A DNA stretch of 18,279 bases, taken from an uncultured Bacteroidales bacterium. Its GTDB lineage: Bacteria > Bacteroidota > Bacteroidia > Bacteroidales > WCHB1-69. A program made the translations under genes and the position numbers. How positions within the stretch are numbered: position 1 is the stretch's first letter; every line of letters begins with the position of its first letter. The notes under the pieces are model-generated. The model was not told where the DNA came from and ran no database searches. It saw nothing but the letters and a program-made list of their open reading frames with translations. Location of the stretch: assembly GCA_937901455.1 (NCBI GenBank), contig CALDIA010000034.1, forward strand, positions 1 to 18,279. The letters run 5' to 3'. Shown one piece after another: positions 1 to 6,595 of the stretch.

Positions 1-735
1 GGTGGCCCGATGGATAAAATCAACGTACACGTCCCACTTTTTAAACGCCAGTTTGTTACCCAACGCAATGTAGTTCATAAACTGTCCCTCCTTATTACGC
101 TGGAACATATTAAAGGAATAGAGGGTTTGGAATGGACCGAACTGACCGTTCCACAGCAAGTTAAAGCTAAGCAAAGAGTTTTTGAAGGGGGATGTATAGT
201 GCAGATATGGCGAATTGGCCACTTGGGCCACGATGGTGTTTTTATGGTCAAGGCTTTGGTACTTGACACCTGCGGCCAGTTGGAAACAGTAGAAGTTATC
301 CCAATAATACGACCAGAACAGCACATCGATGGGTGGCGCATCATATTCGAAGCCGCCAACTGCAAGAGCCTCCTTGCCCACACGCACGCTCCATCGAGGC
401 GCAAACTTATAGTCTATATACAAAAAGTCGGTATTGTCGAACAGGGAGGCACTGCCTGGATTGGCAATGATGCGCTGTCTGAAGTAATACGACAGATTGT
501 GGGTTAAGTTGCCGCCCATGTGCAGGTTGAAATAGCGTCCAGTGAATCCATACGTATTGTCATCATGCGTCAAAGGCATGACTGATGAGTTCGTGAAGAG
601 ATGGTGGTATTGCAGGTCAGCGCGCACCTCCAAGCGCAGGGTACTGATGAGTGGAACAGAGTCGTTTTGTGCCACAAGGCCTTGACTCAGCAAGAAGGCG
701 AAAAAGACAGTGGCGATTATCGATATTTTATTCAT
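1..735 (-). CDS. OprO/OprP-like outer-membrane porin, 5' part (partial)
   Basis: The frame stays open from an ATG at 735 to the window edge, giving 245 codons with no stop, so the C-terminus is missing. Residues 1-23 form a signal peptide (Lys, long hydrophobic core, then GLVAQ). After it come alternating aromatic and polar stretches typical of beta-barrel strands. The stretch WSVRVGKEALAVGGFEYDAP, preceded by DFLYIDYKF, resembles what I recall of the phosphate-selective porin O/P family in Bacteroidota. The likely role is a passive outer-membrane channel; the substrate (phosphate or polyphosphate) is inferred from the family name only. A -7 element lies about 115 bp upstream and leaves an unusually long, structured leader. 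The gene is alone on its transcript as far as the window shows. A generic barrel of another family remains possible. Confidence 0.72.
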   Translation of the reverse strand, partial: MNKISIIATVFFAFLLSQGLVAQNDSVPLISTLRLEVRADLQYHHLFTNSSVMPLTHDDNTYGFTGRYFNLHMGGNLTHNLSYYFRQRIIANPGSASLFDNTDFLYIDYKFAPRWSVRVGKEALAVGGFEYDAPPIDVLFWSYYWDNFYCFQLAAGVKYQSLDHKNTIVAQVANSPYLHYTSPFKNSLLSFNLLWNGQFGPFQTLYSFNMFQRNKEGQFMNYIALGNKLAFKKWDVYVDFIHRAT

Positions 736-765
736 TATCAATTTATTAAAGATCACTAAAAAGGG

Positions 766-840
766 TTGTAGGATAACATCCACCGATTAAGAACAGACAA
801 ATCCGCCTGTTTTCAACCCAGCCACCACAAAATCCTACAA
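766..840 (-). promoter_or_regulatory. Structured 5' leader of the porin mRNA
   Basis: In transcript sense, UUGUAGGAU (840-832) is perfectly complementary to AUCCUACAA (774-766). It would close a 57-nt loop holding a smaller hairpin, AACAG (811-807) with CUGUU (796-792). Two other pairings compete for the same 3' strand. GGAU (781-778) can form a tight hairpin with AUCC (774-771), and GGGUUG (819-814) can pair with CAACCC (768-763). Such mutually exclusive pairings are what a cis-regulatory RNA would need. I do not recognise a known riboswitch class. The pairing is seen directly; the regulatory role is inferred. Confidence 0.4.
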
Positions 841-849
841 ATGGGCGCG

Positions 850-857
850 CAAAAGTA
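850..857 (-). promoter_or_regulatory. Porin gene promoter, -7 element
   Basis: The minus strand reads TACTTTTGC, matching the Bacteroidota -7 consensus TAnnTTTG with the usual following C. A weak -33 candidate, TTTC, sits 15 bp upstream (873-876). Transcription would start near 843-845 and leave a leader of about 110 nt. Confidence 0.5.
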
Positions 858-1016
858 GCATTTTTATTAAATGAAAGCACACGACACTTCAACTCTATAC
901 GGTGTCATGAATATCACGCCCATCGGAAAATATTAGGGCATGACATTAATAATTTCAAACCACCTGACGACCTTTAGCAAATACAACCTTTTTCAAACAA
1001 ATAAAAAAACAAAAGT

Positions 1017-1049
1017 AAAAAAAGGTGCTGATTTGTGGTCAGCACCTTT
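1017..1049 (-). terminator. Rho-independent terminator of dnaK
   Basis: An 11-bp perfect stem, AAAGGTGCTGA (1021-1031) with TCAGCACCTTT (1039-1049), encloses a 7-nt loop. On the minus strand it runs straight into a T tract (1020-1017, and more Ts beyond). It lies about 110 nt past the dnaK stop codon, so the mRNA has a real 3' UTR. Confidence 0.85.
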
Positions 1050-1116
1050 CGGTTTATGTACTGTTGATTTATTGTTCGGTATTGCTGCGCAATCCCGCAA
1101 TAACTTCCTCACCTTG

Positions 1117-1143
1117 GCAATGCTCGAACATGTTCGGCATTGC
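1117..1143 (-). repeat. Hairpin in the dnaK 3' UTR
   Basis: GCAATGC (1117-1123) and GCATTGC (1137-1143) flank the 12-bp palindrome CGAACATGTTCG (1125-1136), with one unpaired base at 1124. Together they make a roughly 11-12-bp stem with a very small loop, 14 nt after the dnaK stop codon. It has no T tract, so it is not a terminator in itself. A role in mRNA 3'-end stability is possible. Confidence 0.5.
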
Positions 1144-1156
1144 ACTCGGTTCGTCG

Positions 1157-3094
1157 TTATTTCACCTCCTCGAAATCCACGTCTTGGACCTCGGAGTCGT
1201 TATTGCCAGTATTGTTTGCGCCGCCTTGGGGGCCTTGTGCTCCGGCGCCTGGGTTGCCGGCGTTGAAATCAGCGCCAGGTTGTTGGGCACCGCCGTTCTG
1301 CTGATACATCTTGGCAGATGCGGCTTGCCATGCGCCCTGCAACTCGGCAGTGGCAGCATCAATAGCGGCAAAGTCCTTATTGTCATGCGCGGTTTTCAGT
1401 TTGGCAGCGGCAGCCTCAATCTTGGCCTTGTCGTCAGCAGGCACTTGCTCACCAAACTCCTTCAGTTGTTTTTCCGTTTGGAATACCAAGCTGTCAGCGG
1501 CATTCAATTTATCAATTTCCTCTTTGGCCTTCTTATCGGCATCGGCGTTAGCTTCAGCCTCGGCTTTCATTCGTTGGATCTCGCTGTCGGAAAGGCCGGA
1601 TGAGGCTTCAATACGAATCTTCTGCTCTTTGCCAGTGGCTTTGTCACGTGCTGTCACGTTCAGGATACCATTGGAGTCAATGTCGAAGGTGACTTCAATT
1701 TGGGGCACACCACGCATAGCGGCGGGAATGCCGTCGAGGTGGAAACGGCCGATACTCTTGTTCTGAGCAGCCATGGGTCGCTCGCCTTGGAGCACATGAA
1801 TCTCCACAGAGGTTTGGTTGTCCACAGCGGTAGTGAAAGTCTCAGTCTTTTTGGTTGGGATGGTAGTGTTACTCTCGATAAGCTTGGTCATCACGCCGCC
1901 CAGGGTTTCCAGACCTAAGGAAAGGGGAGTCACATCCAGCAAGAGAATATCCTTCACATCACCGCTGAGCACACCGCCTTGGATAGAGGCGCCGATAGCG
2001 ACAACCTCGTCAGGGTTCACGCCTTTAGAAGGTACCTTTCCGAAGAACTCTTCCACAACTTTTTGAATGGCAGGAATACGGGTGGAGCCACCCACAAGAA
2101 TCACCTCATCAATGTCGGAAGTGCTGTATCCCGCATCTGCCAAAGCCTTCTTACAAGGCTCGATGGTGGCACGGATAAGATCATCGCACAGTTGTTCAAA
2201 TTGTGCACGGGTAAGGGTGCGTACCAAGTGTTGAGGAACACCGTCAATAGGCATAATGTAAGGCAGGTTGATTTCCGTGGAATTGGAGCTTGACAATTCA
2301 ATCTTGGCCTTCTCTGCCGCCTCTTTTAGACGTTGCAATGCCATGGCATCCTTACGAAGATCCACATTATAATCCTTCATGAACTCTGCCGCCAACCAGT
2401 CAATGATTTTATGGTCGAAATCATCACCACCCAAGTGGGTGTCACCGTTGGTGGATTTCACCTCAAACACGCCATCGCCAAGTTCGAGAATGGAGATATC
2501 GAATGTACCGCCACCCAAGTCGAAAACGGCCACTTTAGAGTCAGCTTTCTTCTTGTCAAGACCGTAGGCCAAAGCCGCAGCCGTAGGTTCGTTAATAATT
2601 CTCTTCACGGTCAAGCCGGCGATCTCACCTGCCTCTTTGGTTGCTTGTCGCTGTGAGTCACTGAAGTAAGCAGGCACTGTGATGACAGCCTCTGTCACTT
2701 CCTGGCCAAGGTAGTCTTCAGCCGTCTTCTTCATTTTTTGCAGAATCATAGCTGATATTTCCTGAGCCGTATAGGAACGGTCGTCAATCTTCACCTTAGG
2801 CATATTGTTGGATGCTCTTTCCACCGTGTAAGGCACACGCTCCACCTCTTTAACGACACGGTCGTACGTTTCGCCCATAAATCTCTTGATGGAGAAGATT
2901 GTCTTGGTTGGGTTGGTGATAGCTTGACGCTTGGCGGGGTCACCCACCTTGCGTTCATTATTACCCACAAATGCTACAATTGAAGGCGTTGTTCTTCTGC
3001 CCTCGCTGTTCGGTATCACTACCGGCTCGCTGCCTTCCATAACGGCAACGCAGGAGTTTGTTGTTCCTAAGTCAATTCCTATTATTTTTCCCAT
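1157..3094 (-). CDS. dnaK: Molecular chaperone DnaK (Hsp70)
   Basis: This is a full-length 645-residue Hsp70, the ATP-dependent cytosolic chaperone that works with DnaJ and GrpE. The nucleotide-binding domain shows IGIDLGTTNS (5-14), FDLGGGTFD (191-199) and VGGSTRIP (334-341). The interdomain linker DVTPLSLG is at 387-394, followed by the substrate-binding domain (about 395-500) and the helical lid (about 500-600). The tail is rich in Gly, Asn and Gln and ends DVDFEEVK, close to the usual bacterial DnaK end. The frame continues 29 codons upstream, but ATG at 3094 starts the family's normal MGKIIGID N-terminus and the predicted promoter lies inside the extension. No dnaJ or grpE is adjacent. 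A TGACA-N3-TGTCA palindrome also found near hsp20 sits upstream, and the gene has its own terminator. Confidence 0.98.
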   Translation of the reverse strand: MGKIIGIDLGTTNSCVAVMEGSEPVVIPNSEGRRTTPSIVAFVGNNERKVGDPAKRQAITNPTKTIFSIKRFMGETYDRVVKEVERVPYTVERASNNMPKVKIDDRSYTAQEISAMILQKMKKTAEDYLGQEVTEAVITVPAYFSDSQRQATKEAGEIAGLTVKRIINEPTAAALAYGLDKKKADSKVAVFDLGGGTFDISILELGDGVFEVKSTNGDTHLGGDDFDHKIIDWLAAEFMKDYNVDLRKDAMALQRLKEAAEKAKIELSSSNSTEINLPYIMPIDGVPQHLVRTLTRAQFEQLCDDLIRATIEPCKKALADAGYSTSDIDEVILVGGSTRIPAIQKVVEEFFGKVPSKGVNPDEVVAIGASIQGGVLSGDVKDILLLDVTPLSLGLETLGGVMTKLIESNTTIPTKKTETFTTAVDNQTSVEIHVLQGERPMAAQNKSIGRFHLDGIPAAMRGVPQIEVTFDIDSNGILNVTARDKATGKEQKIRIEASSGLSDSEIQRMKAEAEANADADKKAKEEIDKLNAADSLVFQTEKQLKEFGEQVPADDKAKIEAAAAKLKTAHDNKDFAAIDAATAELQGAWQAASAKMYQQNGGAQQPGADFNAGNPGAGAQGPQGGANNTGNNDSEVQDVDFEEVK

Positions 3095-3171
3095 TGTTGT
3101 ATAATTTTTATTGTTATTACTAAATGAACATGTCAAGTTACGACACGATTCATTCAATACAATAATTATGC

Positions 3172-3179
3172 CAAAGTAC
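3172..3179 (-). promoter_or_regulatory. dnaK promoter, imperfect -7 element
   Basis: The minus strand reads GTACTTTGG, an imperfect match to TAnnTTTG (the TTTG is kept, the first two bases are GT). It would give a leader of about 70 nt. There is no TTTG at the normal -33 spacing; the TGACA palindrome at 3201-3213 begins 21 bp upstream instead. Confidence 0.4.
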
Positions 3180-3200
3180 AAAAACGAGGGTACAAGCTAC

Positions 3201-3213
3201 TGACAATATGTCA
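3201..3213. promoter_or_regulatory. TGACA-N3-TGTCA palindrome upstream of dnaK
   Basis: TGACA ATA TGTCA is a perfect 5+5 inverted repeat with a 3-bp spacer. It lies 107 bp before the dnaK start and about 21 bp upstream of the likely -7 element. It abuts the T tract of the preceding gene's terminator. Two related copies lie upstream of hsp20 at 14088-14100 and 14109-14121. The shared presence at two chaperone genes suggests a binding site; the protein that binds is unknown. Confidence 0.5.
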
Positions 3214-3243
3214 TAAAAAACGCTGACCTTGGAAGATCAGCGT
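3214..3243 (-). terminator. Terminator of the heavy-metal-associated gene
   Basis: A 9-bp stem, ACGCTGATC with GGTCAGCGT on the minus strand (one T-G wobble), spans 3243-3220 around a TTCCAA loop. It is followed by six Ts (3220-3215). It lies 25 bp after the stop codon of the gene at 3268-3687. Confidence 0.85.
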
Positions 3244-3267
3244 ATCAGTTTGGCAGTGGCGCGACGA

Positions 3268-3687
3268 TTAGTGTTTGCCGCAGCAGCCAGCCTTCTCGGT
3301 GGACTGTCCGCACTTGTGCTCGTCGGCTTTGGTGTTCGACTTGGCATCGCCACCGCATTTAGCTTCGCCACGGCAGCAGGCAGGGAGTTTGGCGCGCGCC
3401 TCCGGATTAGCCTTTACAGCGTCCGCATCATAACCCAGCTTACTGATACCCTGACGAATAGCATCAGGAGTGGTCACCTTGGTGTCATAGGTAACTGTAA
3501 TCTTGGCGGTTGCCATGTCGTACACACACGTCTGCACGCCTTGGAACGTAGGCACAGAGGTTTTCATCACATTGGCACATCTGCCACATTTTCCGTTCGT
3601 TTGAATGGTCACGGTCTTGACGGGATTCTTTGCCGACAAGCCTAAGGTCGTCAATACGACTAACAATAAAAGTACTATTTTTTTCAT
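3268..3687 (-). CDS. Exported Cys-rich heavy-metal-associated (HMA) domain protein
   Basis: This 139-residue protein has a cleavable signal peptide at residues 1-19 (MKK, hydrophobic run, LGLSAK). An HMA-type ferredoxin-like fold follows at about 23-95. The metal-binding pair is C34 and C37 in GKCGRC; YDMATAKITVTYD and the KLGY stretch are typical of later HMA strands and helix. The last 40 residues are unusual: Cys104-105, Cys111, Cys126, Cys135-136 and two His, six extra cysteines in a charged linker. Known HMA proteins bind soft metals such as Cu(I), Hg or Zn. A periplasmic metal sink or chaperone is the likely role, but the metal is unknown and no efflux or P-type ATPase gene is nearby. 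The gene has its own terminator and a probable promoter, so it looks monocistronic. Confidence 0.8.
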   Translation of the reverse strand: MKKIVLLLLVVLTTLGLSAKNPVKTVTIQTNGKCGRCANVMKTSVPTFQGVQTCVYDMATAKITVTYDTKVTTPDAIRQGISKLGYDADAVKANPEARAKLPACCRGEAKCGGDAKSNTKADEHKCGQSTEKAGCCGKH

Positions 3688-3710
3688 TGTATAAATTTTT
3701 TAAATGACTT

Positions 3711-3719
3711 GCAAAGATT
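3711..3719 (-). promoter_or_regulatory. Probable promoter of the HMA gene, -7 element
   Basis: The minus strand reads AATCTTTGC, one base away from TAnnTTTGC. It lies 24 bp upstream of the start codon, in the short gap after the glycosyltransferase gene. No clear -33 TTTG is visible. Confidence 0.4.
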
Positions 3720-3732
3720 GTAAAAAAGGAAA

Positions 3733-4686
3733 TTAGACTAATTTCTCAGAAATTAAATATTTGTTTCTGTCGGATCCATTACGGGCAACAAGTTCTGCAA
3801 TGAAACCGGCCAAAAACATCATAAAGCCGATCACCATAGCCAAGAGTGCCAAGAAAAAGAGCGGTTGGTCGGTGACGGCGCGATAGGGCATGCCAGTATG
3901 CTGATGTATAAGCTTGGCAACTATGATCCAAATAGTGAATATGAAACCCAACAGGAAGGAGACAGAGCCCCAAAGGCCGAAGAAGTGCATGGGTTTCTTG
4001 CCGAAACGGGTGGCAAAAGAGATAGTCAACAAGTCAAGATAGCCGTTCACGAAACGGTCCCAGCCGAACTTGGATTGGCCATATTTGCGTTTCTGATGTT
4101 GCACCACCTTCTCCCCTATCTTGGTAAAGCCAGCCCATTTGGCAATCACTGGAATATAGCGATGCATCTCGCTATACACTTCGATAGACTTGACCACATC
4201 TTTGCGGTAGGCTTTGAGGCCGCAGTTGAAATCGTGCAACTGGATACCCGAAATCTTACGGGTGGTCCAGTTGAAGAACTTGGAGGGTATATTCTTGGCT
4301 ATTTTAGAGTCGTAGCGCACCTTTTTCCACCCTGACACCAAGTCATATCCATCCTCTTTGATCATTCTATACAGTTCGGGAATCTCATCGGGCGAGTCTT
4401 GCAGGTCAGCATCCATTGTGATGACCACATCACCCTGACAGTGTTCGAAGCCTGTGTTCAAAGCGGCCGATTTGCCGTAGTTGCGGCGGAAGCGCACGCC
4501 TTTGACGCGCGCGTCTTGGAGATGCATTTCTTCGATAAGCTGCCACGAATTGTCCGTGGAGCCATCATCAATCATCAGAATCTCATACGAGAAATTGTGC
4601 TCAGCCATGACGCGCTGTATCCACGACACCAGTTCAGGCAGAGATTCAGCTTCATTCAGCAACGATATAATTACAGAAATATCCAT
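3733..4686 (-). CDS. GT2 family glycosyltransferase, DPM1/GtrB-like, membrane-anchored
   Basis: The 317-residue protein begins MDISVIISLLNEAESL, the classic GT2 N-terminus. MIDDGSTDNSW (38-48) binds the nucleotide-sugar and DADLQD (92-97) holds the DxD-type metal site, with the Leu-Gln typical of polyprenol-phosphate sugar transferases. Two C-terminal membrane segments (about 235-258 and 275-300) match the GtrB/DPM1-like layout. The expected reaction is transfer of a sugar from UDP- or GDP-sugar to undecaprenyl phosphate at the inner membrane; the sugar is unknown. The frame runs upstream into the preceding gene, but ATG at 4686 fits the family start and leaves a 10-bp gap to that gene's stop. 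It is the last gene of a four-gene operon. Confidence 0.9.
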   Translation of the reverse strand: MDISVIISLLNEAESLPELVSWIQRVMAEHNFSYEILMIDDGSTDNSWQLIEEMHLQDARVKGVRFRRNYGKSAALNTGFEHCQGDVVITMDADLQDSPDEIPELYRMIKEDGYDLVSGWKKVRYDSKIAKNIPSKFFNWTTRKISGIQLHDFNCGLKAYRKDVVKSIEVYSEMHRYIPVIAKWAGFTKIGEKVVQHQKRKYGQSKFGWDRFVNGYLDLLTISFATRFGKKPMHFFGLWGSVSFLLGFIFTIWIIVAKLIHQHTGMPYRAVTDQPLFFLALLAMVIGFMMFLAGFIAELVARNGSDRNKYLISEKLV

Positions 4687-4696
4687 ATTGTTAATA

Positions 4697-5644
4697 TTAC
4701 ATTTTTTGTTCGCCATCATCCGCCATTGTCGCCTCTTCATCCGCTTCAGGCACTGGATCGATGGCATTTTTGGAGCGGTAGTGATATAAAGCCACAAAGA
4801 TGCCTACCAATATGGCATAAATCAAAGAGAACAAGGAGTTAACCGCTGCGTATCCAGCAGGGTGTGTATAGTGGGGAATCTGGTCTTTTTTCTTTTCAAA
4901 ACGAATGTCAGCCGTACTATAGGAACGCATAGCCTGTTCACTCTGTTGTACCACCTGTTGCACATAGGGGGTGGAAGCGGCGTTGGGATTTTGGTTAAGG
5001 TACAATTCCAGGGTACGCATCAGGTTGAGGCGGGCCTTCATGGGAAATTCAGGAAGGGTCCACAGCGTGTCCTGGCGCGACATGTCGCGCTTTTGGAAGT
5101 CGTTGGTCAGCCCCGAAACGTAGTATTTTTGAATCATCTCCAAGCCTTTGTCCACTTCTCGTTGCGTGGCAAAGTCCACCACAGTATCTTGGCTATTAAG
5201 GAGCACATCGCGTTGTTTCGTCAGCATCTGGGACATGGAGTCGGCATAGGCCTTCACCTCCTCGGTGGTCACGGTGTCCTTTTCCATGGTGTTCCGATAG
5301 TTCTGGAGCGACTGGGCATAACGTTGTTCAAGGCCGTCGGGTTCAATATAGGTATATTGCACCACTTCATAAGCCGTCAGCATCAGACAACCTATCAAGG
5401 AGATAAGGATACAACATAGGAAGGCCTTCGCGAAAGAGAGCCGACCGGCAAAGTGTTCCTTGAATTCCTTCACGCCGCCATGGAGCAGCAGCACATACAA
5501 TAATATGAGCGCGATGCTACCTGCCGCCGGATTGGAAAACTCCAAGTGTCGGGCCACCATACGCACCACTTCAAAGAGGATGGCGGCAGCACCGAACAAG
5601 AGCCCCCATTTAAGGCATATGGTCCATAGTTTACGGTTATTCAT
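4697..5644 (-). CDS. DUF4199-type integral membrane protein with a long central insertion
   Basis: This 315-residue protein has membrane segments at about 9-30, 42-58, 72-96 and 266-288. A soluble region of about 165 residues (100-265), charged and predicted helical, separates the third and fourth helices. The arrangement resembles DUF4199 proteins, which in Bacteroidota often sit directly upstream of a GT2 glycosyltransferase as here. My recollection is that such proteins are usually shorter, around 170 residues, so the insertion stands out. The C-terminal tail is acidic. No enzymatic motif is visible and the function is unknown; an accessory role for the downstream glycosyltransferase is only a guess from gene order. 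The gap to the upstream epimerase gene is 12 bp. Confidence 0.7.
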   Translation of the reverse strand: MNNRKLWTICLKWGLLFGAAAILFEVVRMVARHLEFSNPAAGSIALILLYVLLLHGGVKEFKEHFAGRLSFAKAFLCCILISLIGCLMLTAYEVVQYTYIEPDGLEQRYAQSLQNYRNTMEKDTVTTEEVKAYADSMSQMLTKQRDVLLNSQDTVVDFATQREVDKGLEMIQKYYVSGLTNDFQKRDMSRQDTLWTLPEFPMKARLNLMRTLELYLNQNPNAASTPYVQQVVQQSEQAMRSYSTADIRFEKKKDQIPHYTHPAGYAAVNSLFSLIYAILVGIFVALYHYRSKNAIDPVPEADEEATMADDGEQKM

Positions 5645-5656
5645 ATTAGGAGGGGG

Positions 5657-6067
5657 TTAGTCTTTTTGGGGACAGCAGAATTCTGTCAGCACGCCACCGG
5701 TAGCCTTCGGGTGGGCAAAGCCAATCATCAATTGCTCAGCTCCACAGCGCGGGGCCTTGTCGATAAGGCGGATCTCCTTTTCGGCAAGTTCGTTGAGTGC
5801 TTCAGCGGTGTCAGGTACGGCAAAAGCCACATGATGCAGTCCCTCACCCTTGTTTTCCAGGAATTTGGCAATGGTACTCTCCTCACAAGTGGGCTCCAAC
5901 AATTCAATCTTGGTCTGTCCCACCTTGAAAAAGGCAGTCTTTACCTTTTGGTCGGCCACCTCTTCAATATTATAGCATTTGAGGCCGAGAACTTGCTCGT
6001 AATAAGGGATGGATGCTTCCAAACTTTTAACAGCAATAGCGATGTGTTCGATGTGTGAAATATTCAT
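5657..6067 (-). CDS. mce: Methylmalonyl-CoA epimerase
   Basis: The 136-residue length is normal for this cytosolic vicinal-oxygen-chelate enzyme, which interconverts (R)- and (S)-methylmalonyl-CoA. The reaction links B12-dependent methylmalonyl-CoA mutase to propionyl-CoA/propionate formation, a common succinate-to-propionate route in Bacteroidales. Two beta-alpha-beta-beta-beta modules are visible. The metal ligands expected from the family are H8 in HIEHIAIAV, a Gln/Glu in GQTKIELLEP (51-58), H78/H79 in GLHHVAFAV and E129 in GVLTEFCCP. No mutase or decarboxylase gene is adjacent. It sits second in an operon with unrelated-looking membrane and glycosyltransferase genes (gaps of 21 and 12 bp). 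Confidence 0.92.
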   Translation of the reverse strand: MNISHIEHIAIAVKSLEASIPYYEQVLGLKCYNIEEVADQKVKTAFFKVGQTKIELLEPTCEESTIAKFLENKGEGLHHVAFAVPDTAEALNELAEKEIRLIDKAPRCGAEQLMIGFAHPKATGGVLTEFCCPQKD

Positions 6068-6088
6068 GATATTAAGAATTATTAGTTA

Positions 6089-6568
6089 TTAGTCTCGATT
6101 ATCATCATGCAGTATTTTGGTATGATGCCTGACAAGATGTATGGTTATCAGCAGCACGGTAGCGGTGCAGAGTATCCATAGGGAAGGGCGCAGCCAGAAC
6201 TGCAAGGGTTCGCAAGCAAGGGTATGCCGGTGCATCACAATAAGCAGCAGGTAGGCAGTGAGGGTGTACGTGAAATGTGTATTAAGGCTGTCGGCAACCT
6301 GTACGCGCGTGTTGCGACCGGATGTGCCCTTGGGCGTTGTGCTGAGCGTATAGGACCGCTGGAGCAGCCCCGACAAGGACACCAAAATGGCAATCACACT
6401 CACCGTGATGCAGAAACTTCGATAATGCCAGTGCGACACTTCTGCATAGAAATCCTGATTTGTGAACAAAACGGCAAGCACGGCTATCAAGAAGATAACC
6501 ACCGGTATCTGACCTCTGAACTTGAAGAGTTGGTTACCAGAATTCTCAAATTCCTGCACTAATGCCAT
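6089..6568 (-). CDS. Small membrane protein, possible truncated isoprenylcysteine-methyltransferase-like protein
   Basis: The protein has 159 residues with membrane segments at about 21-36, 50-68, 100-113 and 128-146. The N-terminus (MALVQEFENSGNQLFKFRG) and the motif GTSGRNTRVQVADSLNT (81-97) resemble, from memory, a Bacteroidota family annotated as isoprenylcysteine carboxyl methyltransferase-like or lipid A-related. Those proteins are about 240-250 residues and continue after this motif with an RHPxYLGN-type catalytic segment. Here that part is absent and a different hydrophobic tail follows, so the enzyme core may be lost. The gene starts the operon with mce, DUF4199 and GT2, driven by a perfect -7 element 19 bp upstream. 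The family link is tentative; the membrane nature is clear. Confidence 0.55.
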   Translation of the reverse strand: MALVQEFENSGNQLFKFRGQIPVVIFLIAVLAVLFTNQDFYAEVSHWHYRSFCITVSVIAILVSLSGLLQRSYTLSTTPKGTSGRNTRVQVADSLNTHFTYTLTAYLLLIVMHRHTLACEPLQFWLRPSLWILCTATVLLITIHLVRHHTKILHDDNRD

Positions 6569-6586
6569 AATAAATATTTAGGACGG

Positions 6587-6594
6587 CAAAGATA
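6587..6594 (-). promoter_or_regulatory. Operon promoter (membrane protein-mce-DUF4199-GT2), -7 element
   Basis: The minus strand reads TATCTTTGCC, a perfect TAnnTTTGC. It lies only a few bases after the T tract of the rplS terminator. The matching -33 region (about 6613-6616) falls on the terminator loop. Confidence 0.65.
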
Positions 6595-6595
6595 T

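Larger units (their letters stand above)
736..1156. other. Intergenic region between dnaK and the porin gene
   Basis: No convincing protein gene lies in this 421-bp stretch. From right to left on the minus strand it holds the dnaK 3' UTR with a strong hairpin (1117-1143), the dnaK terminator (1017-1049), an AT-rich spacer, the porin promoter (850-857) and the porin leader (736-845). The spacer has a short inverted repeat, GTCATG at 904-909 and CATGAC at 939-944. That could be a protein-binding site upstream of the porin promoter, but nothing else supports it. Confidence 0.7.

Noticed and set aside
904..944. GTCATG/CATGAC inverted repeat upstream of the porin promoter as an operator
   Set aside because: Six-base arms separated by 29 bp can occur by chance and no second copy was found.
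1010..1017. TACTTTTG on the minus strand as another promoter toward the porin gene
   Set aside because: It lies in the T tract of the dnaK terminator with no -33 element, and a better-placed -7 element exists at 850-857.
1025..1603. Long plus-strand frames opposite dnaK, gyrB and other genes
   Set aside because: They lie antisense to clear genes, show no domain pattern of their own and arise from codon bias on the real strand.
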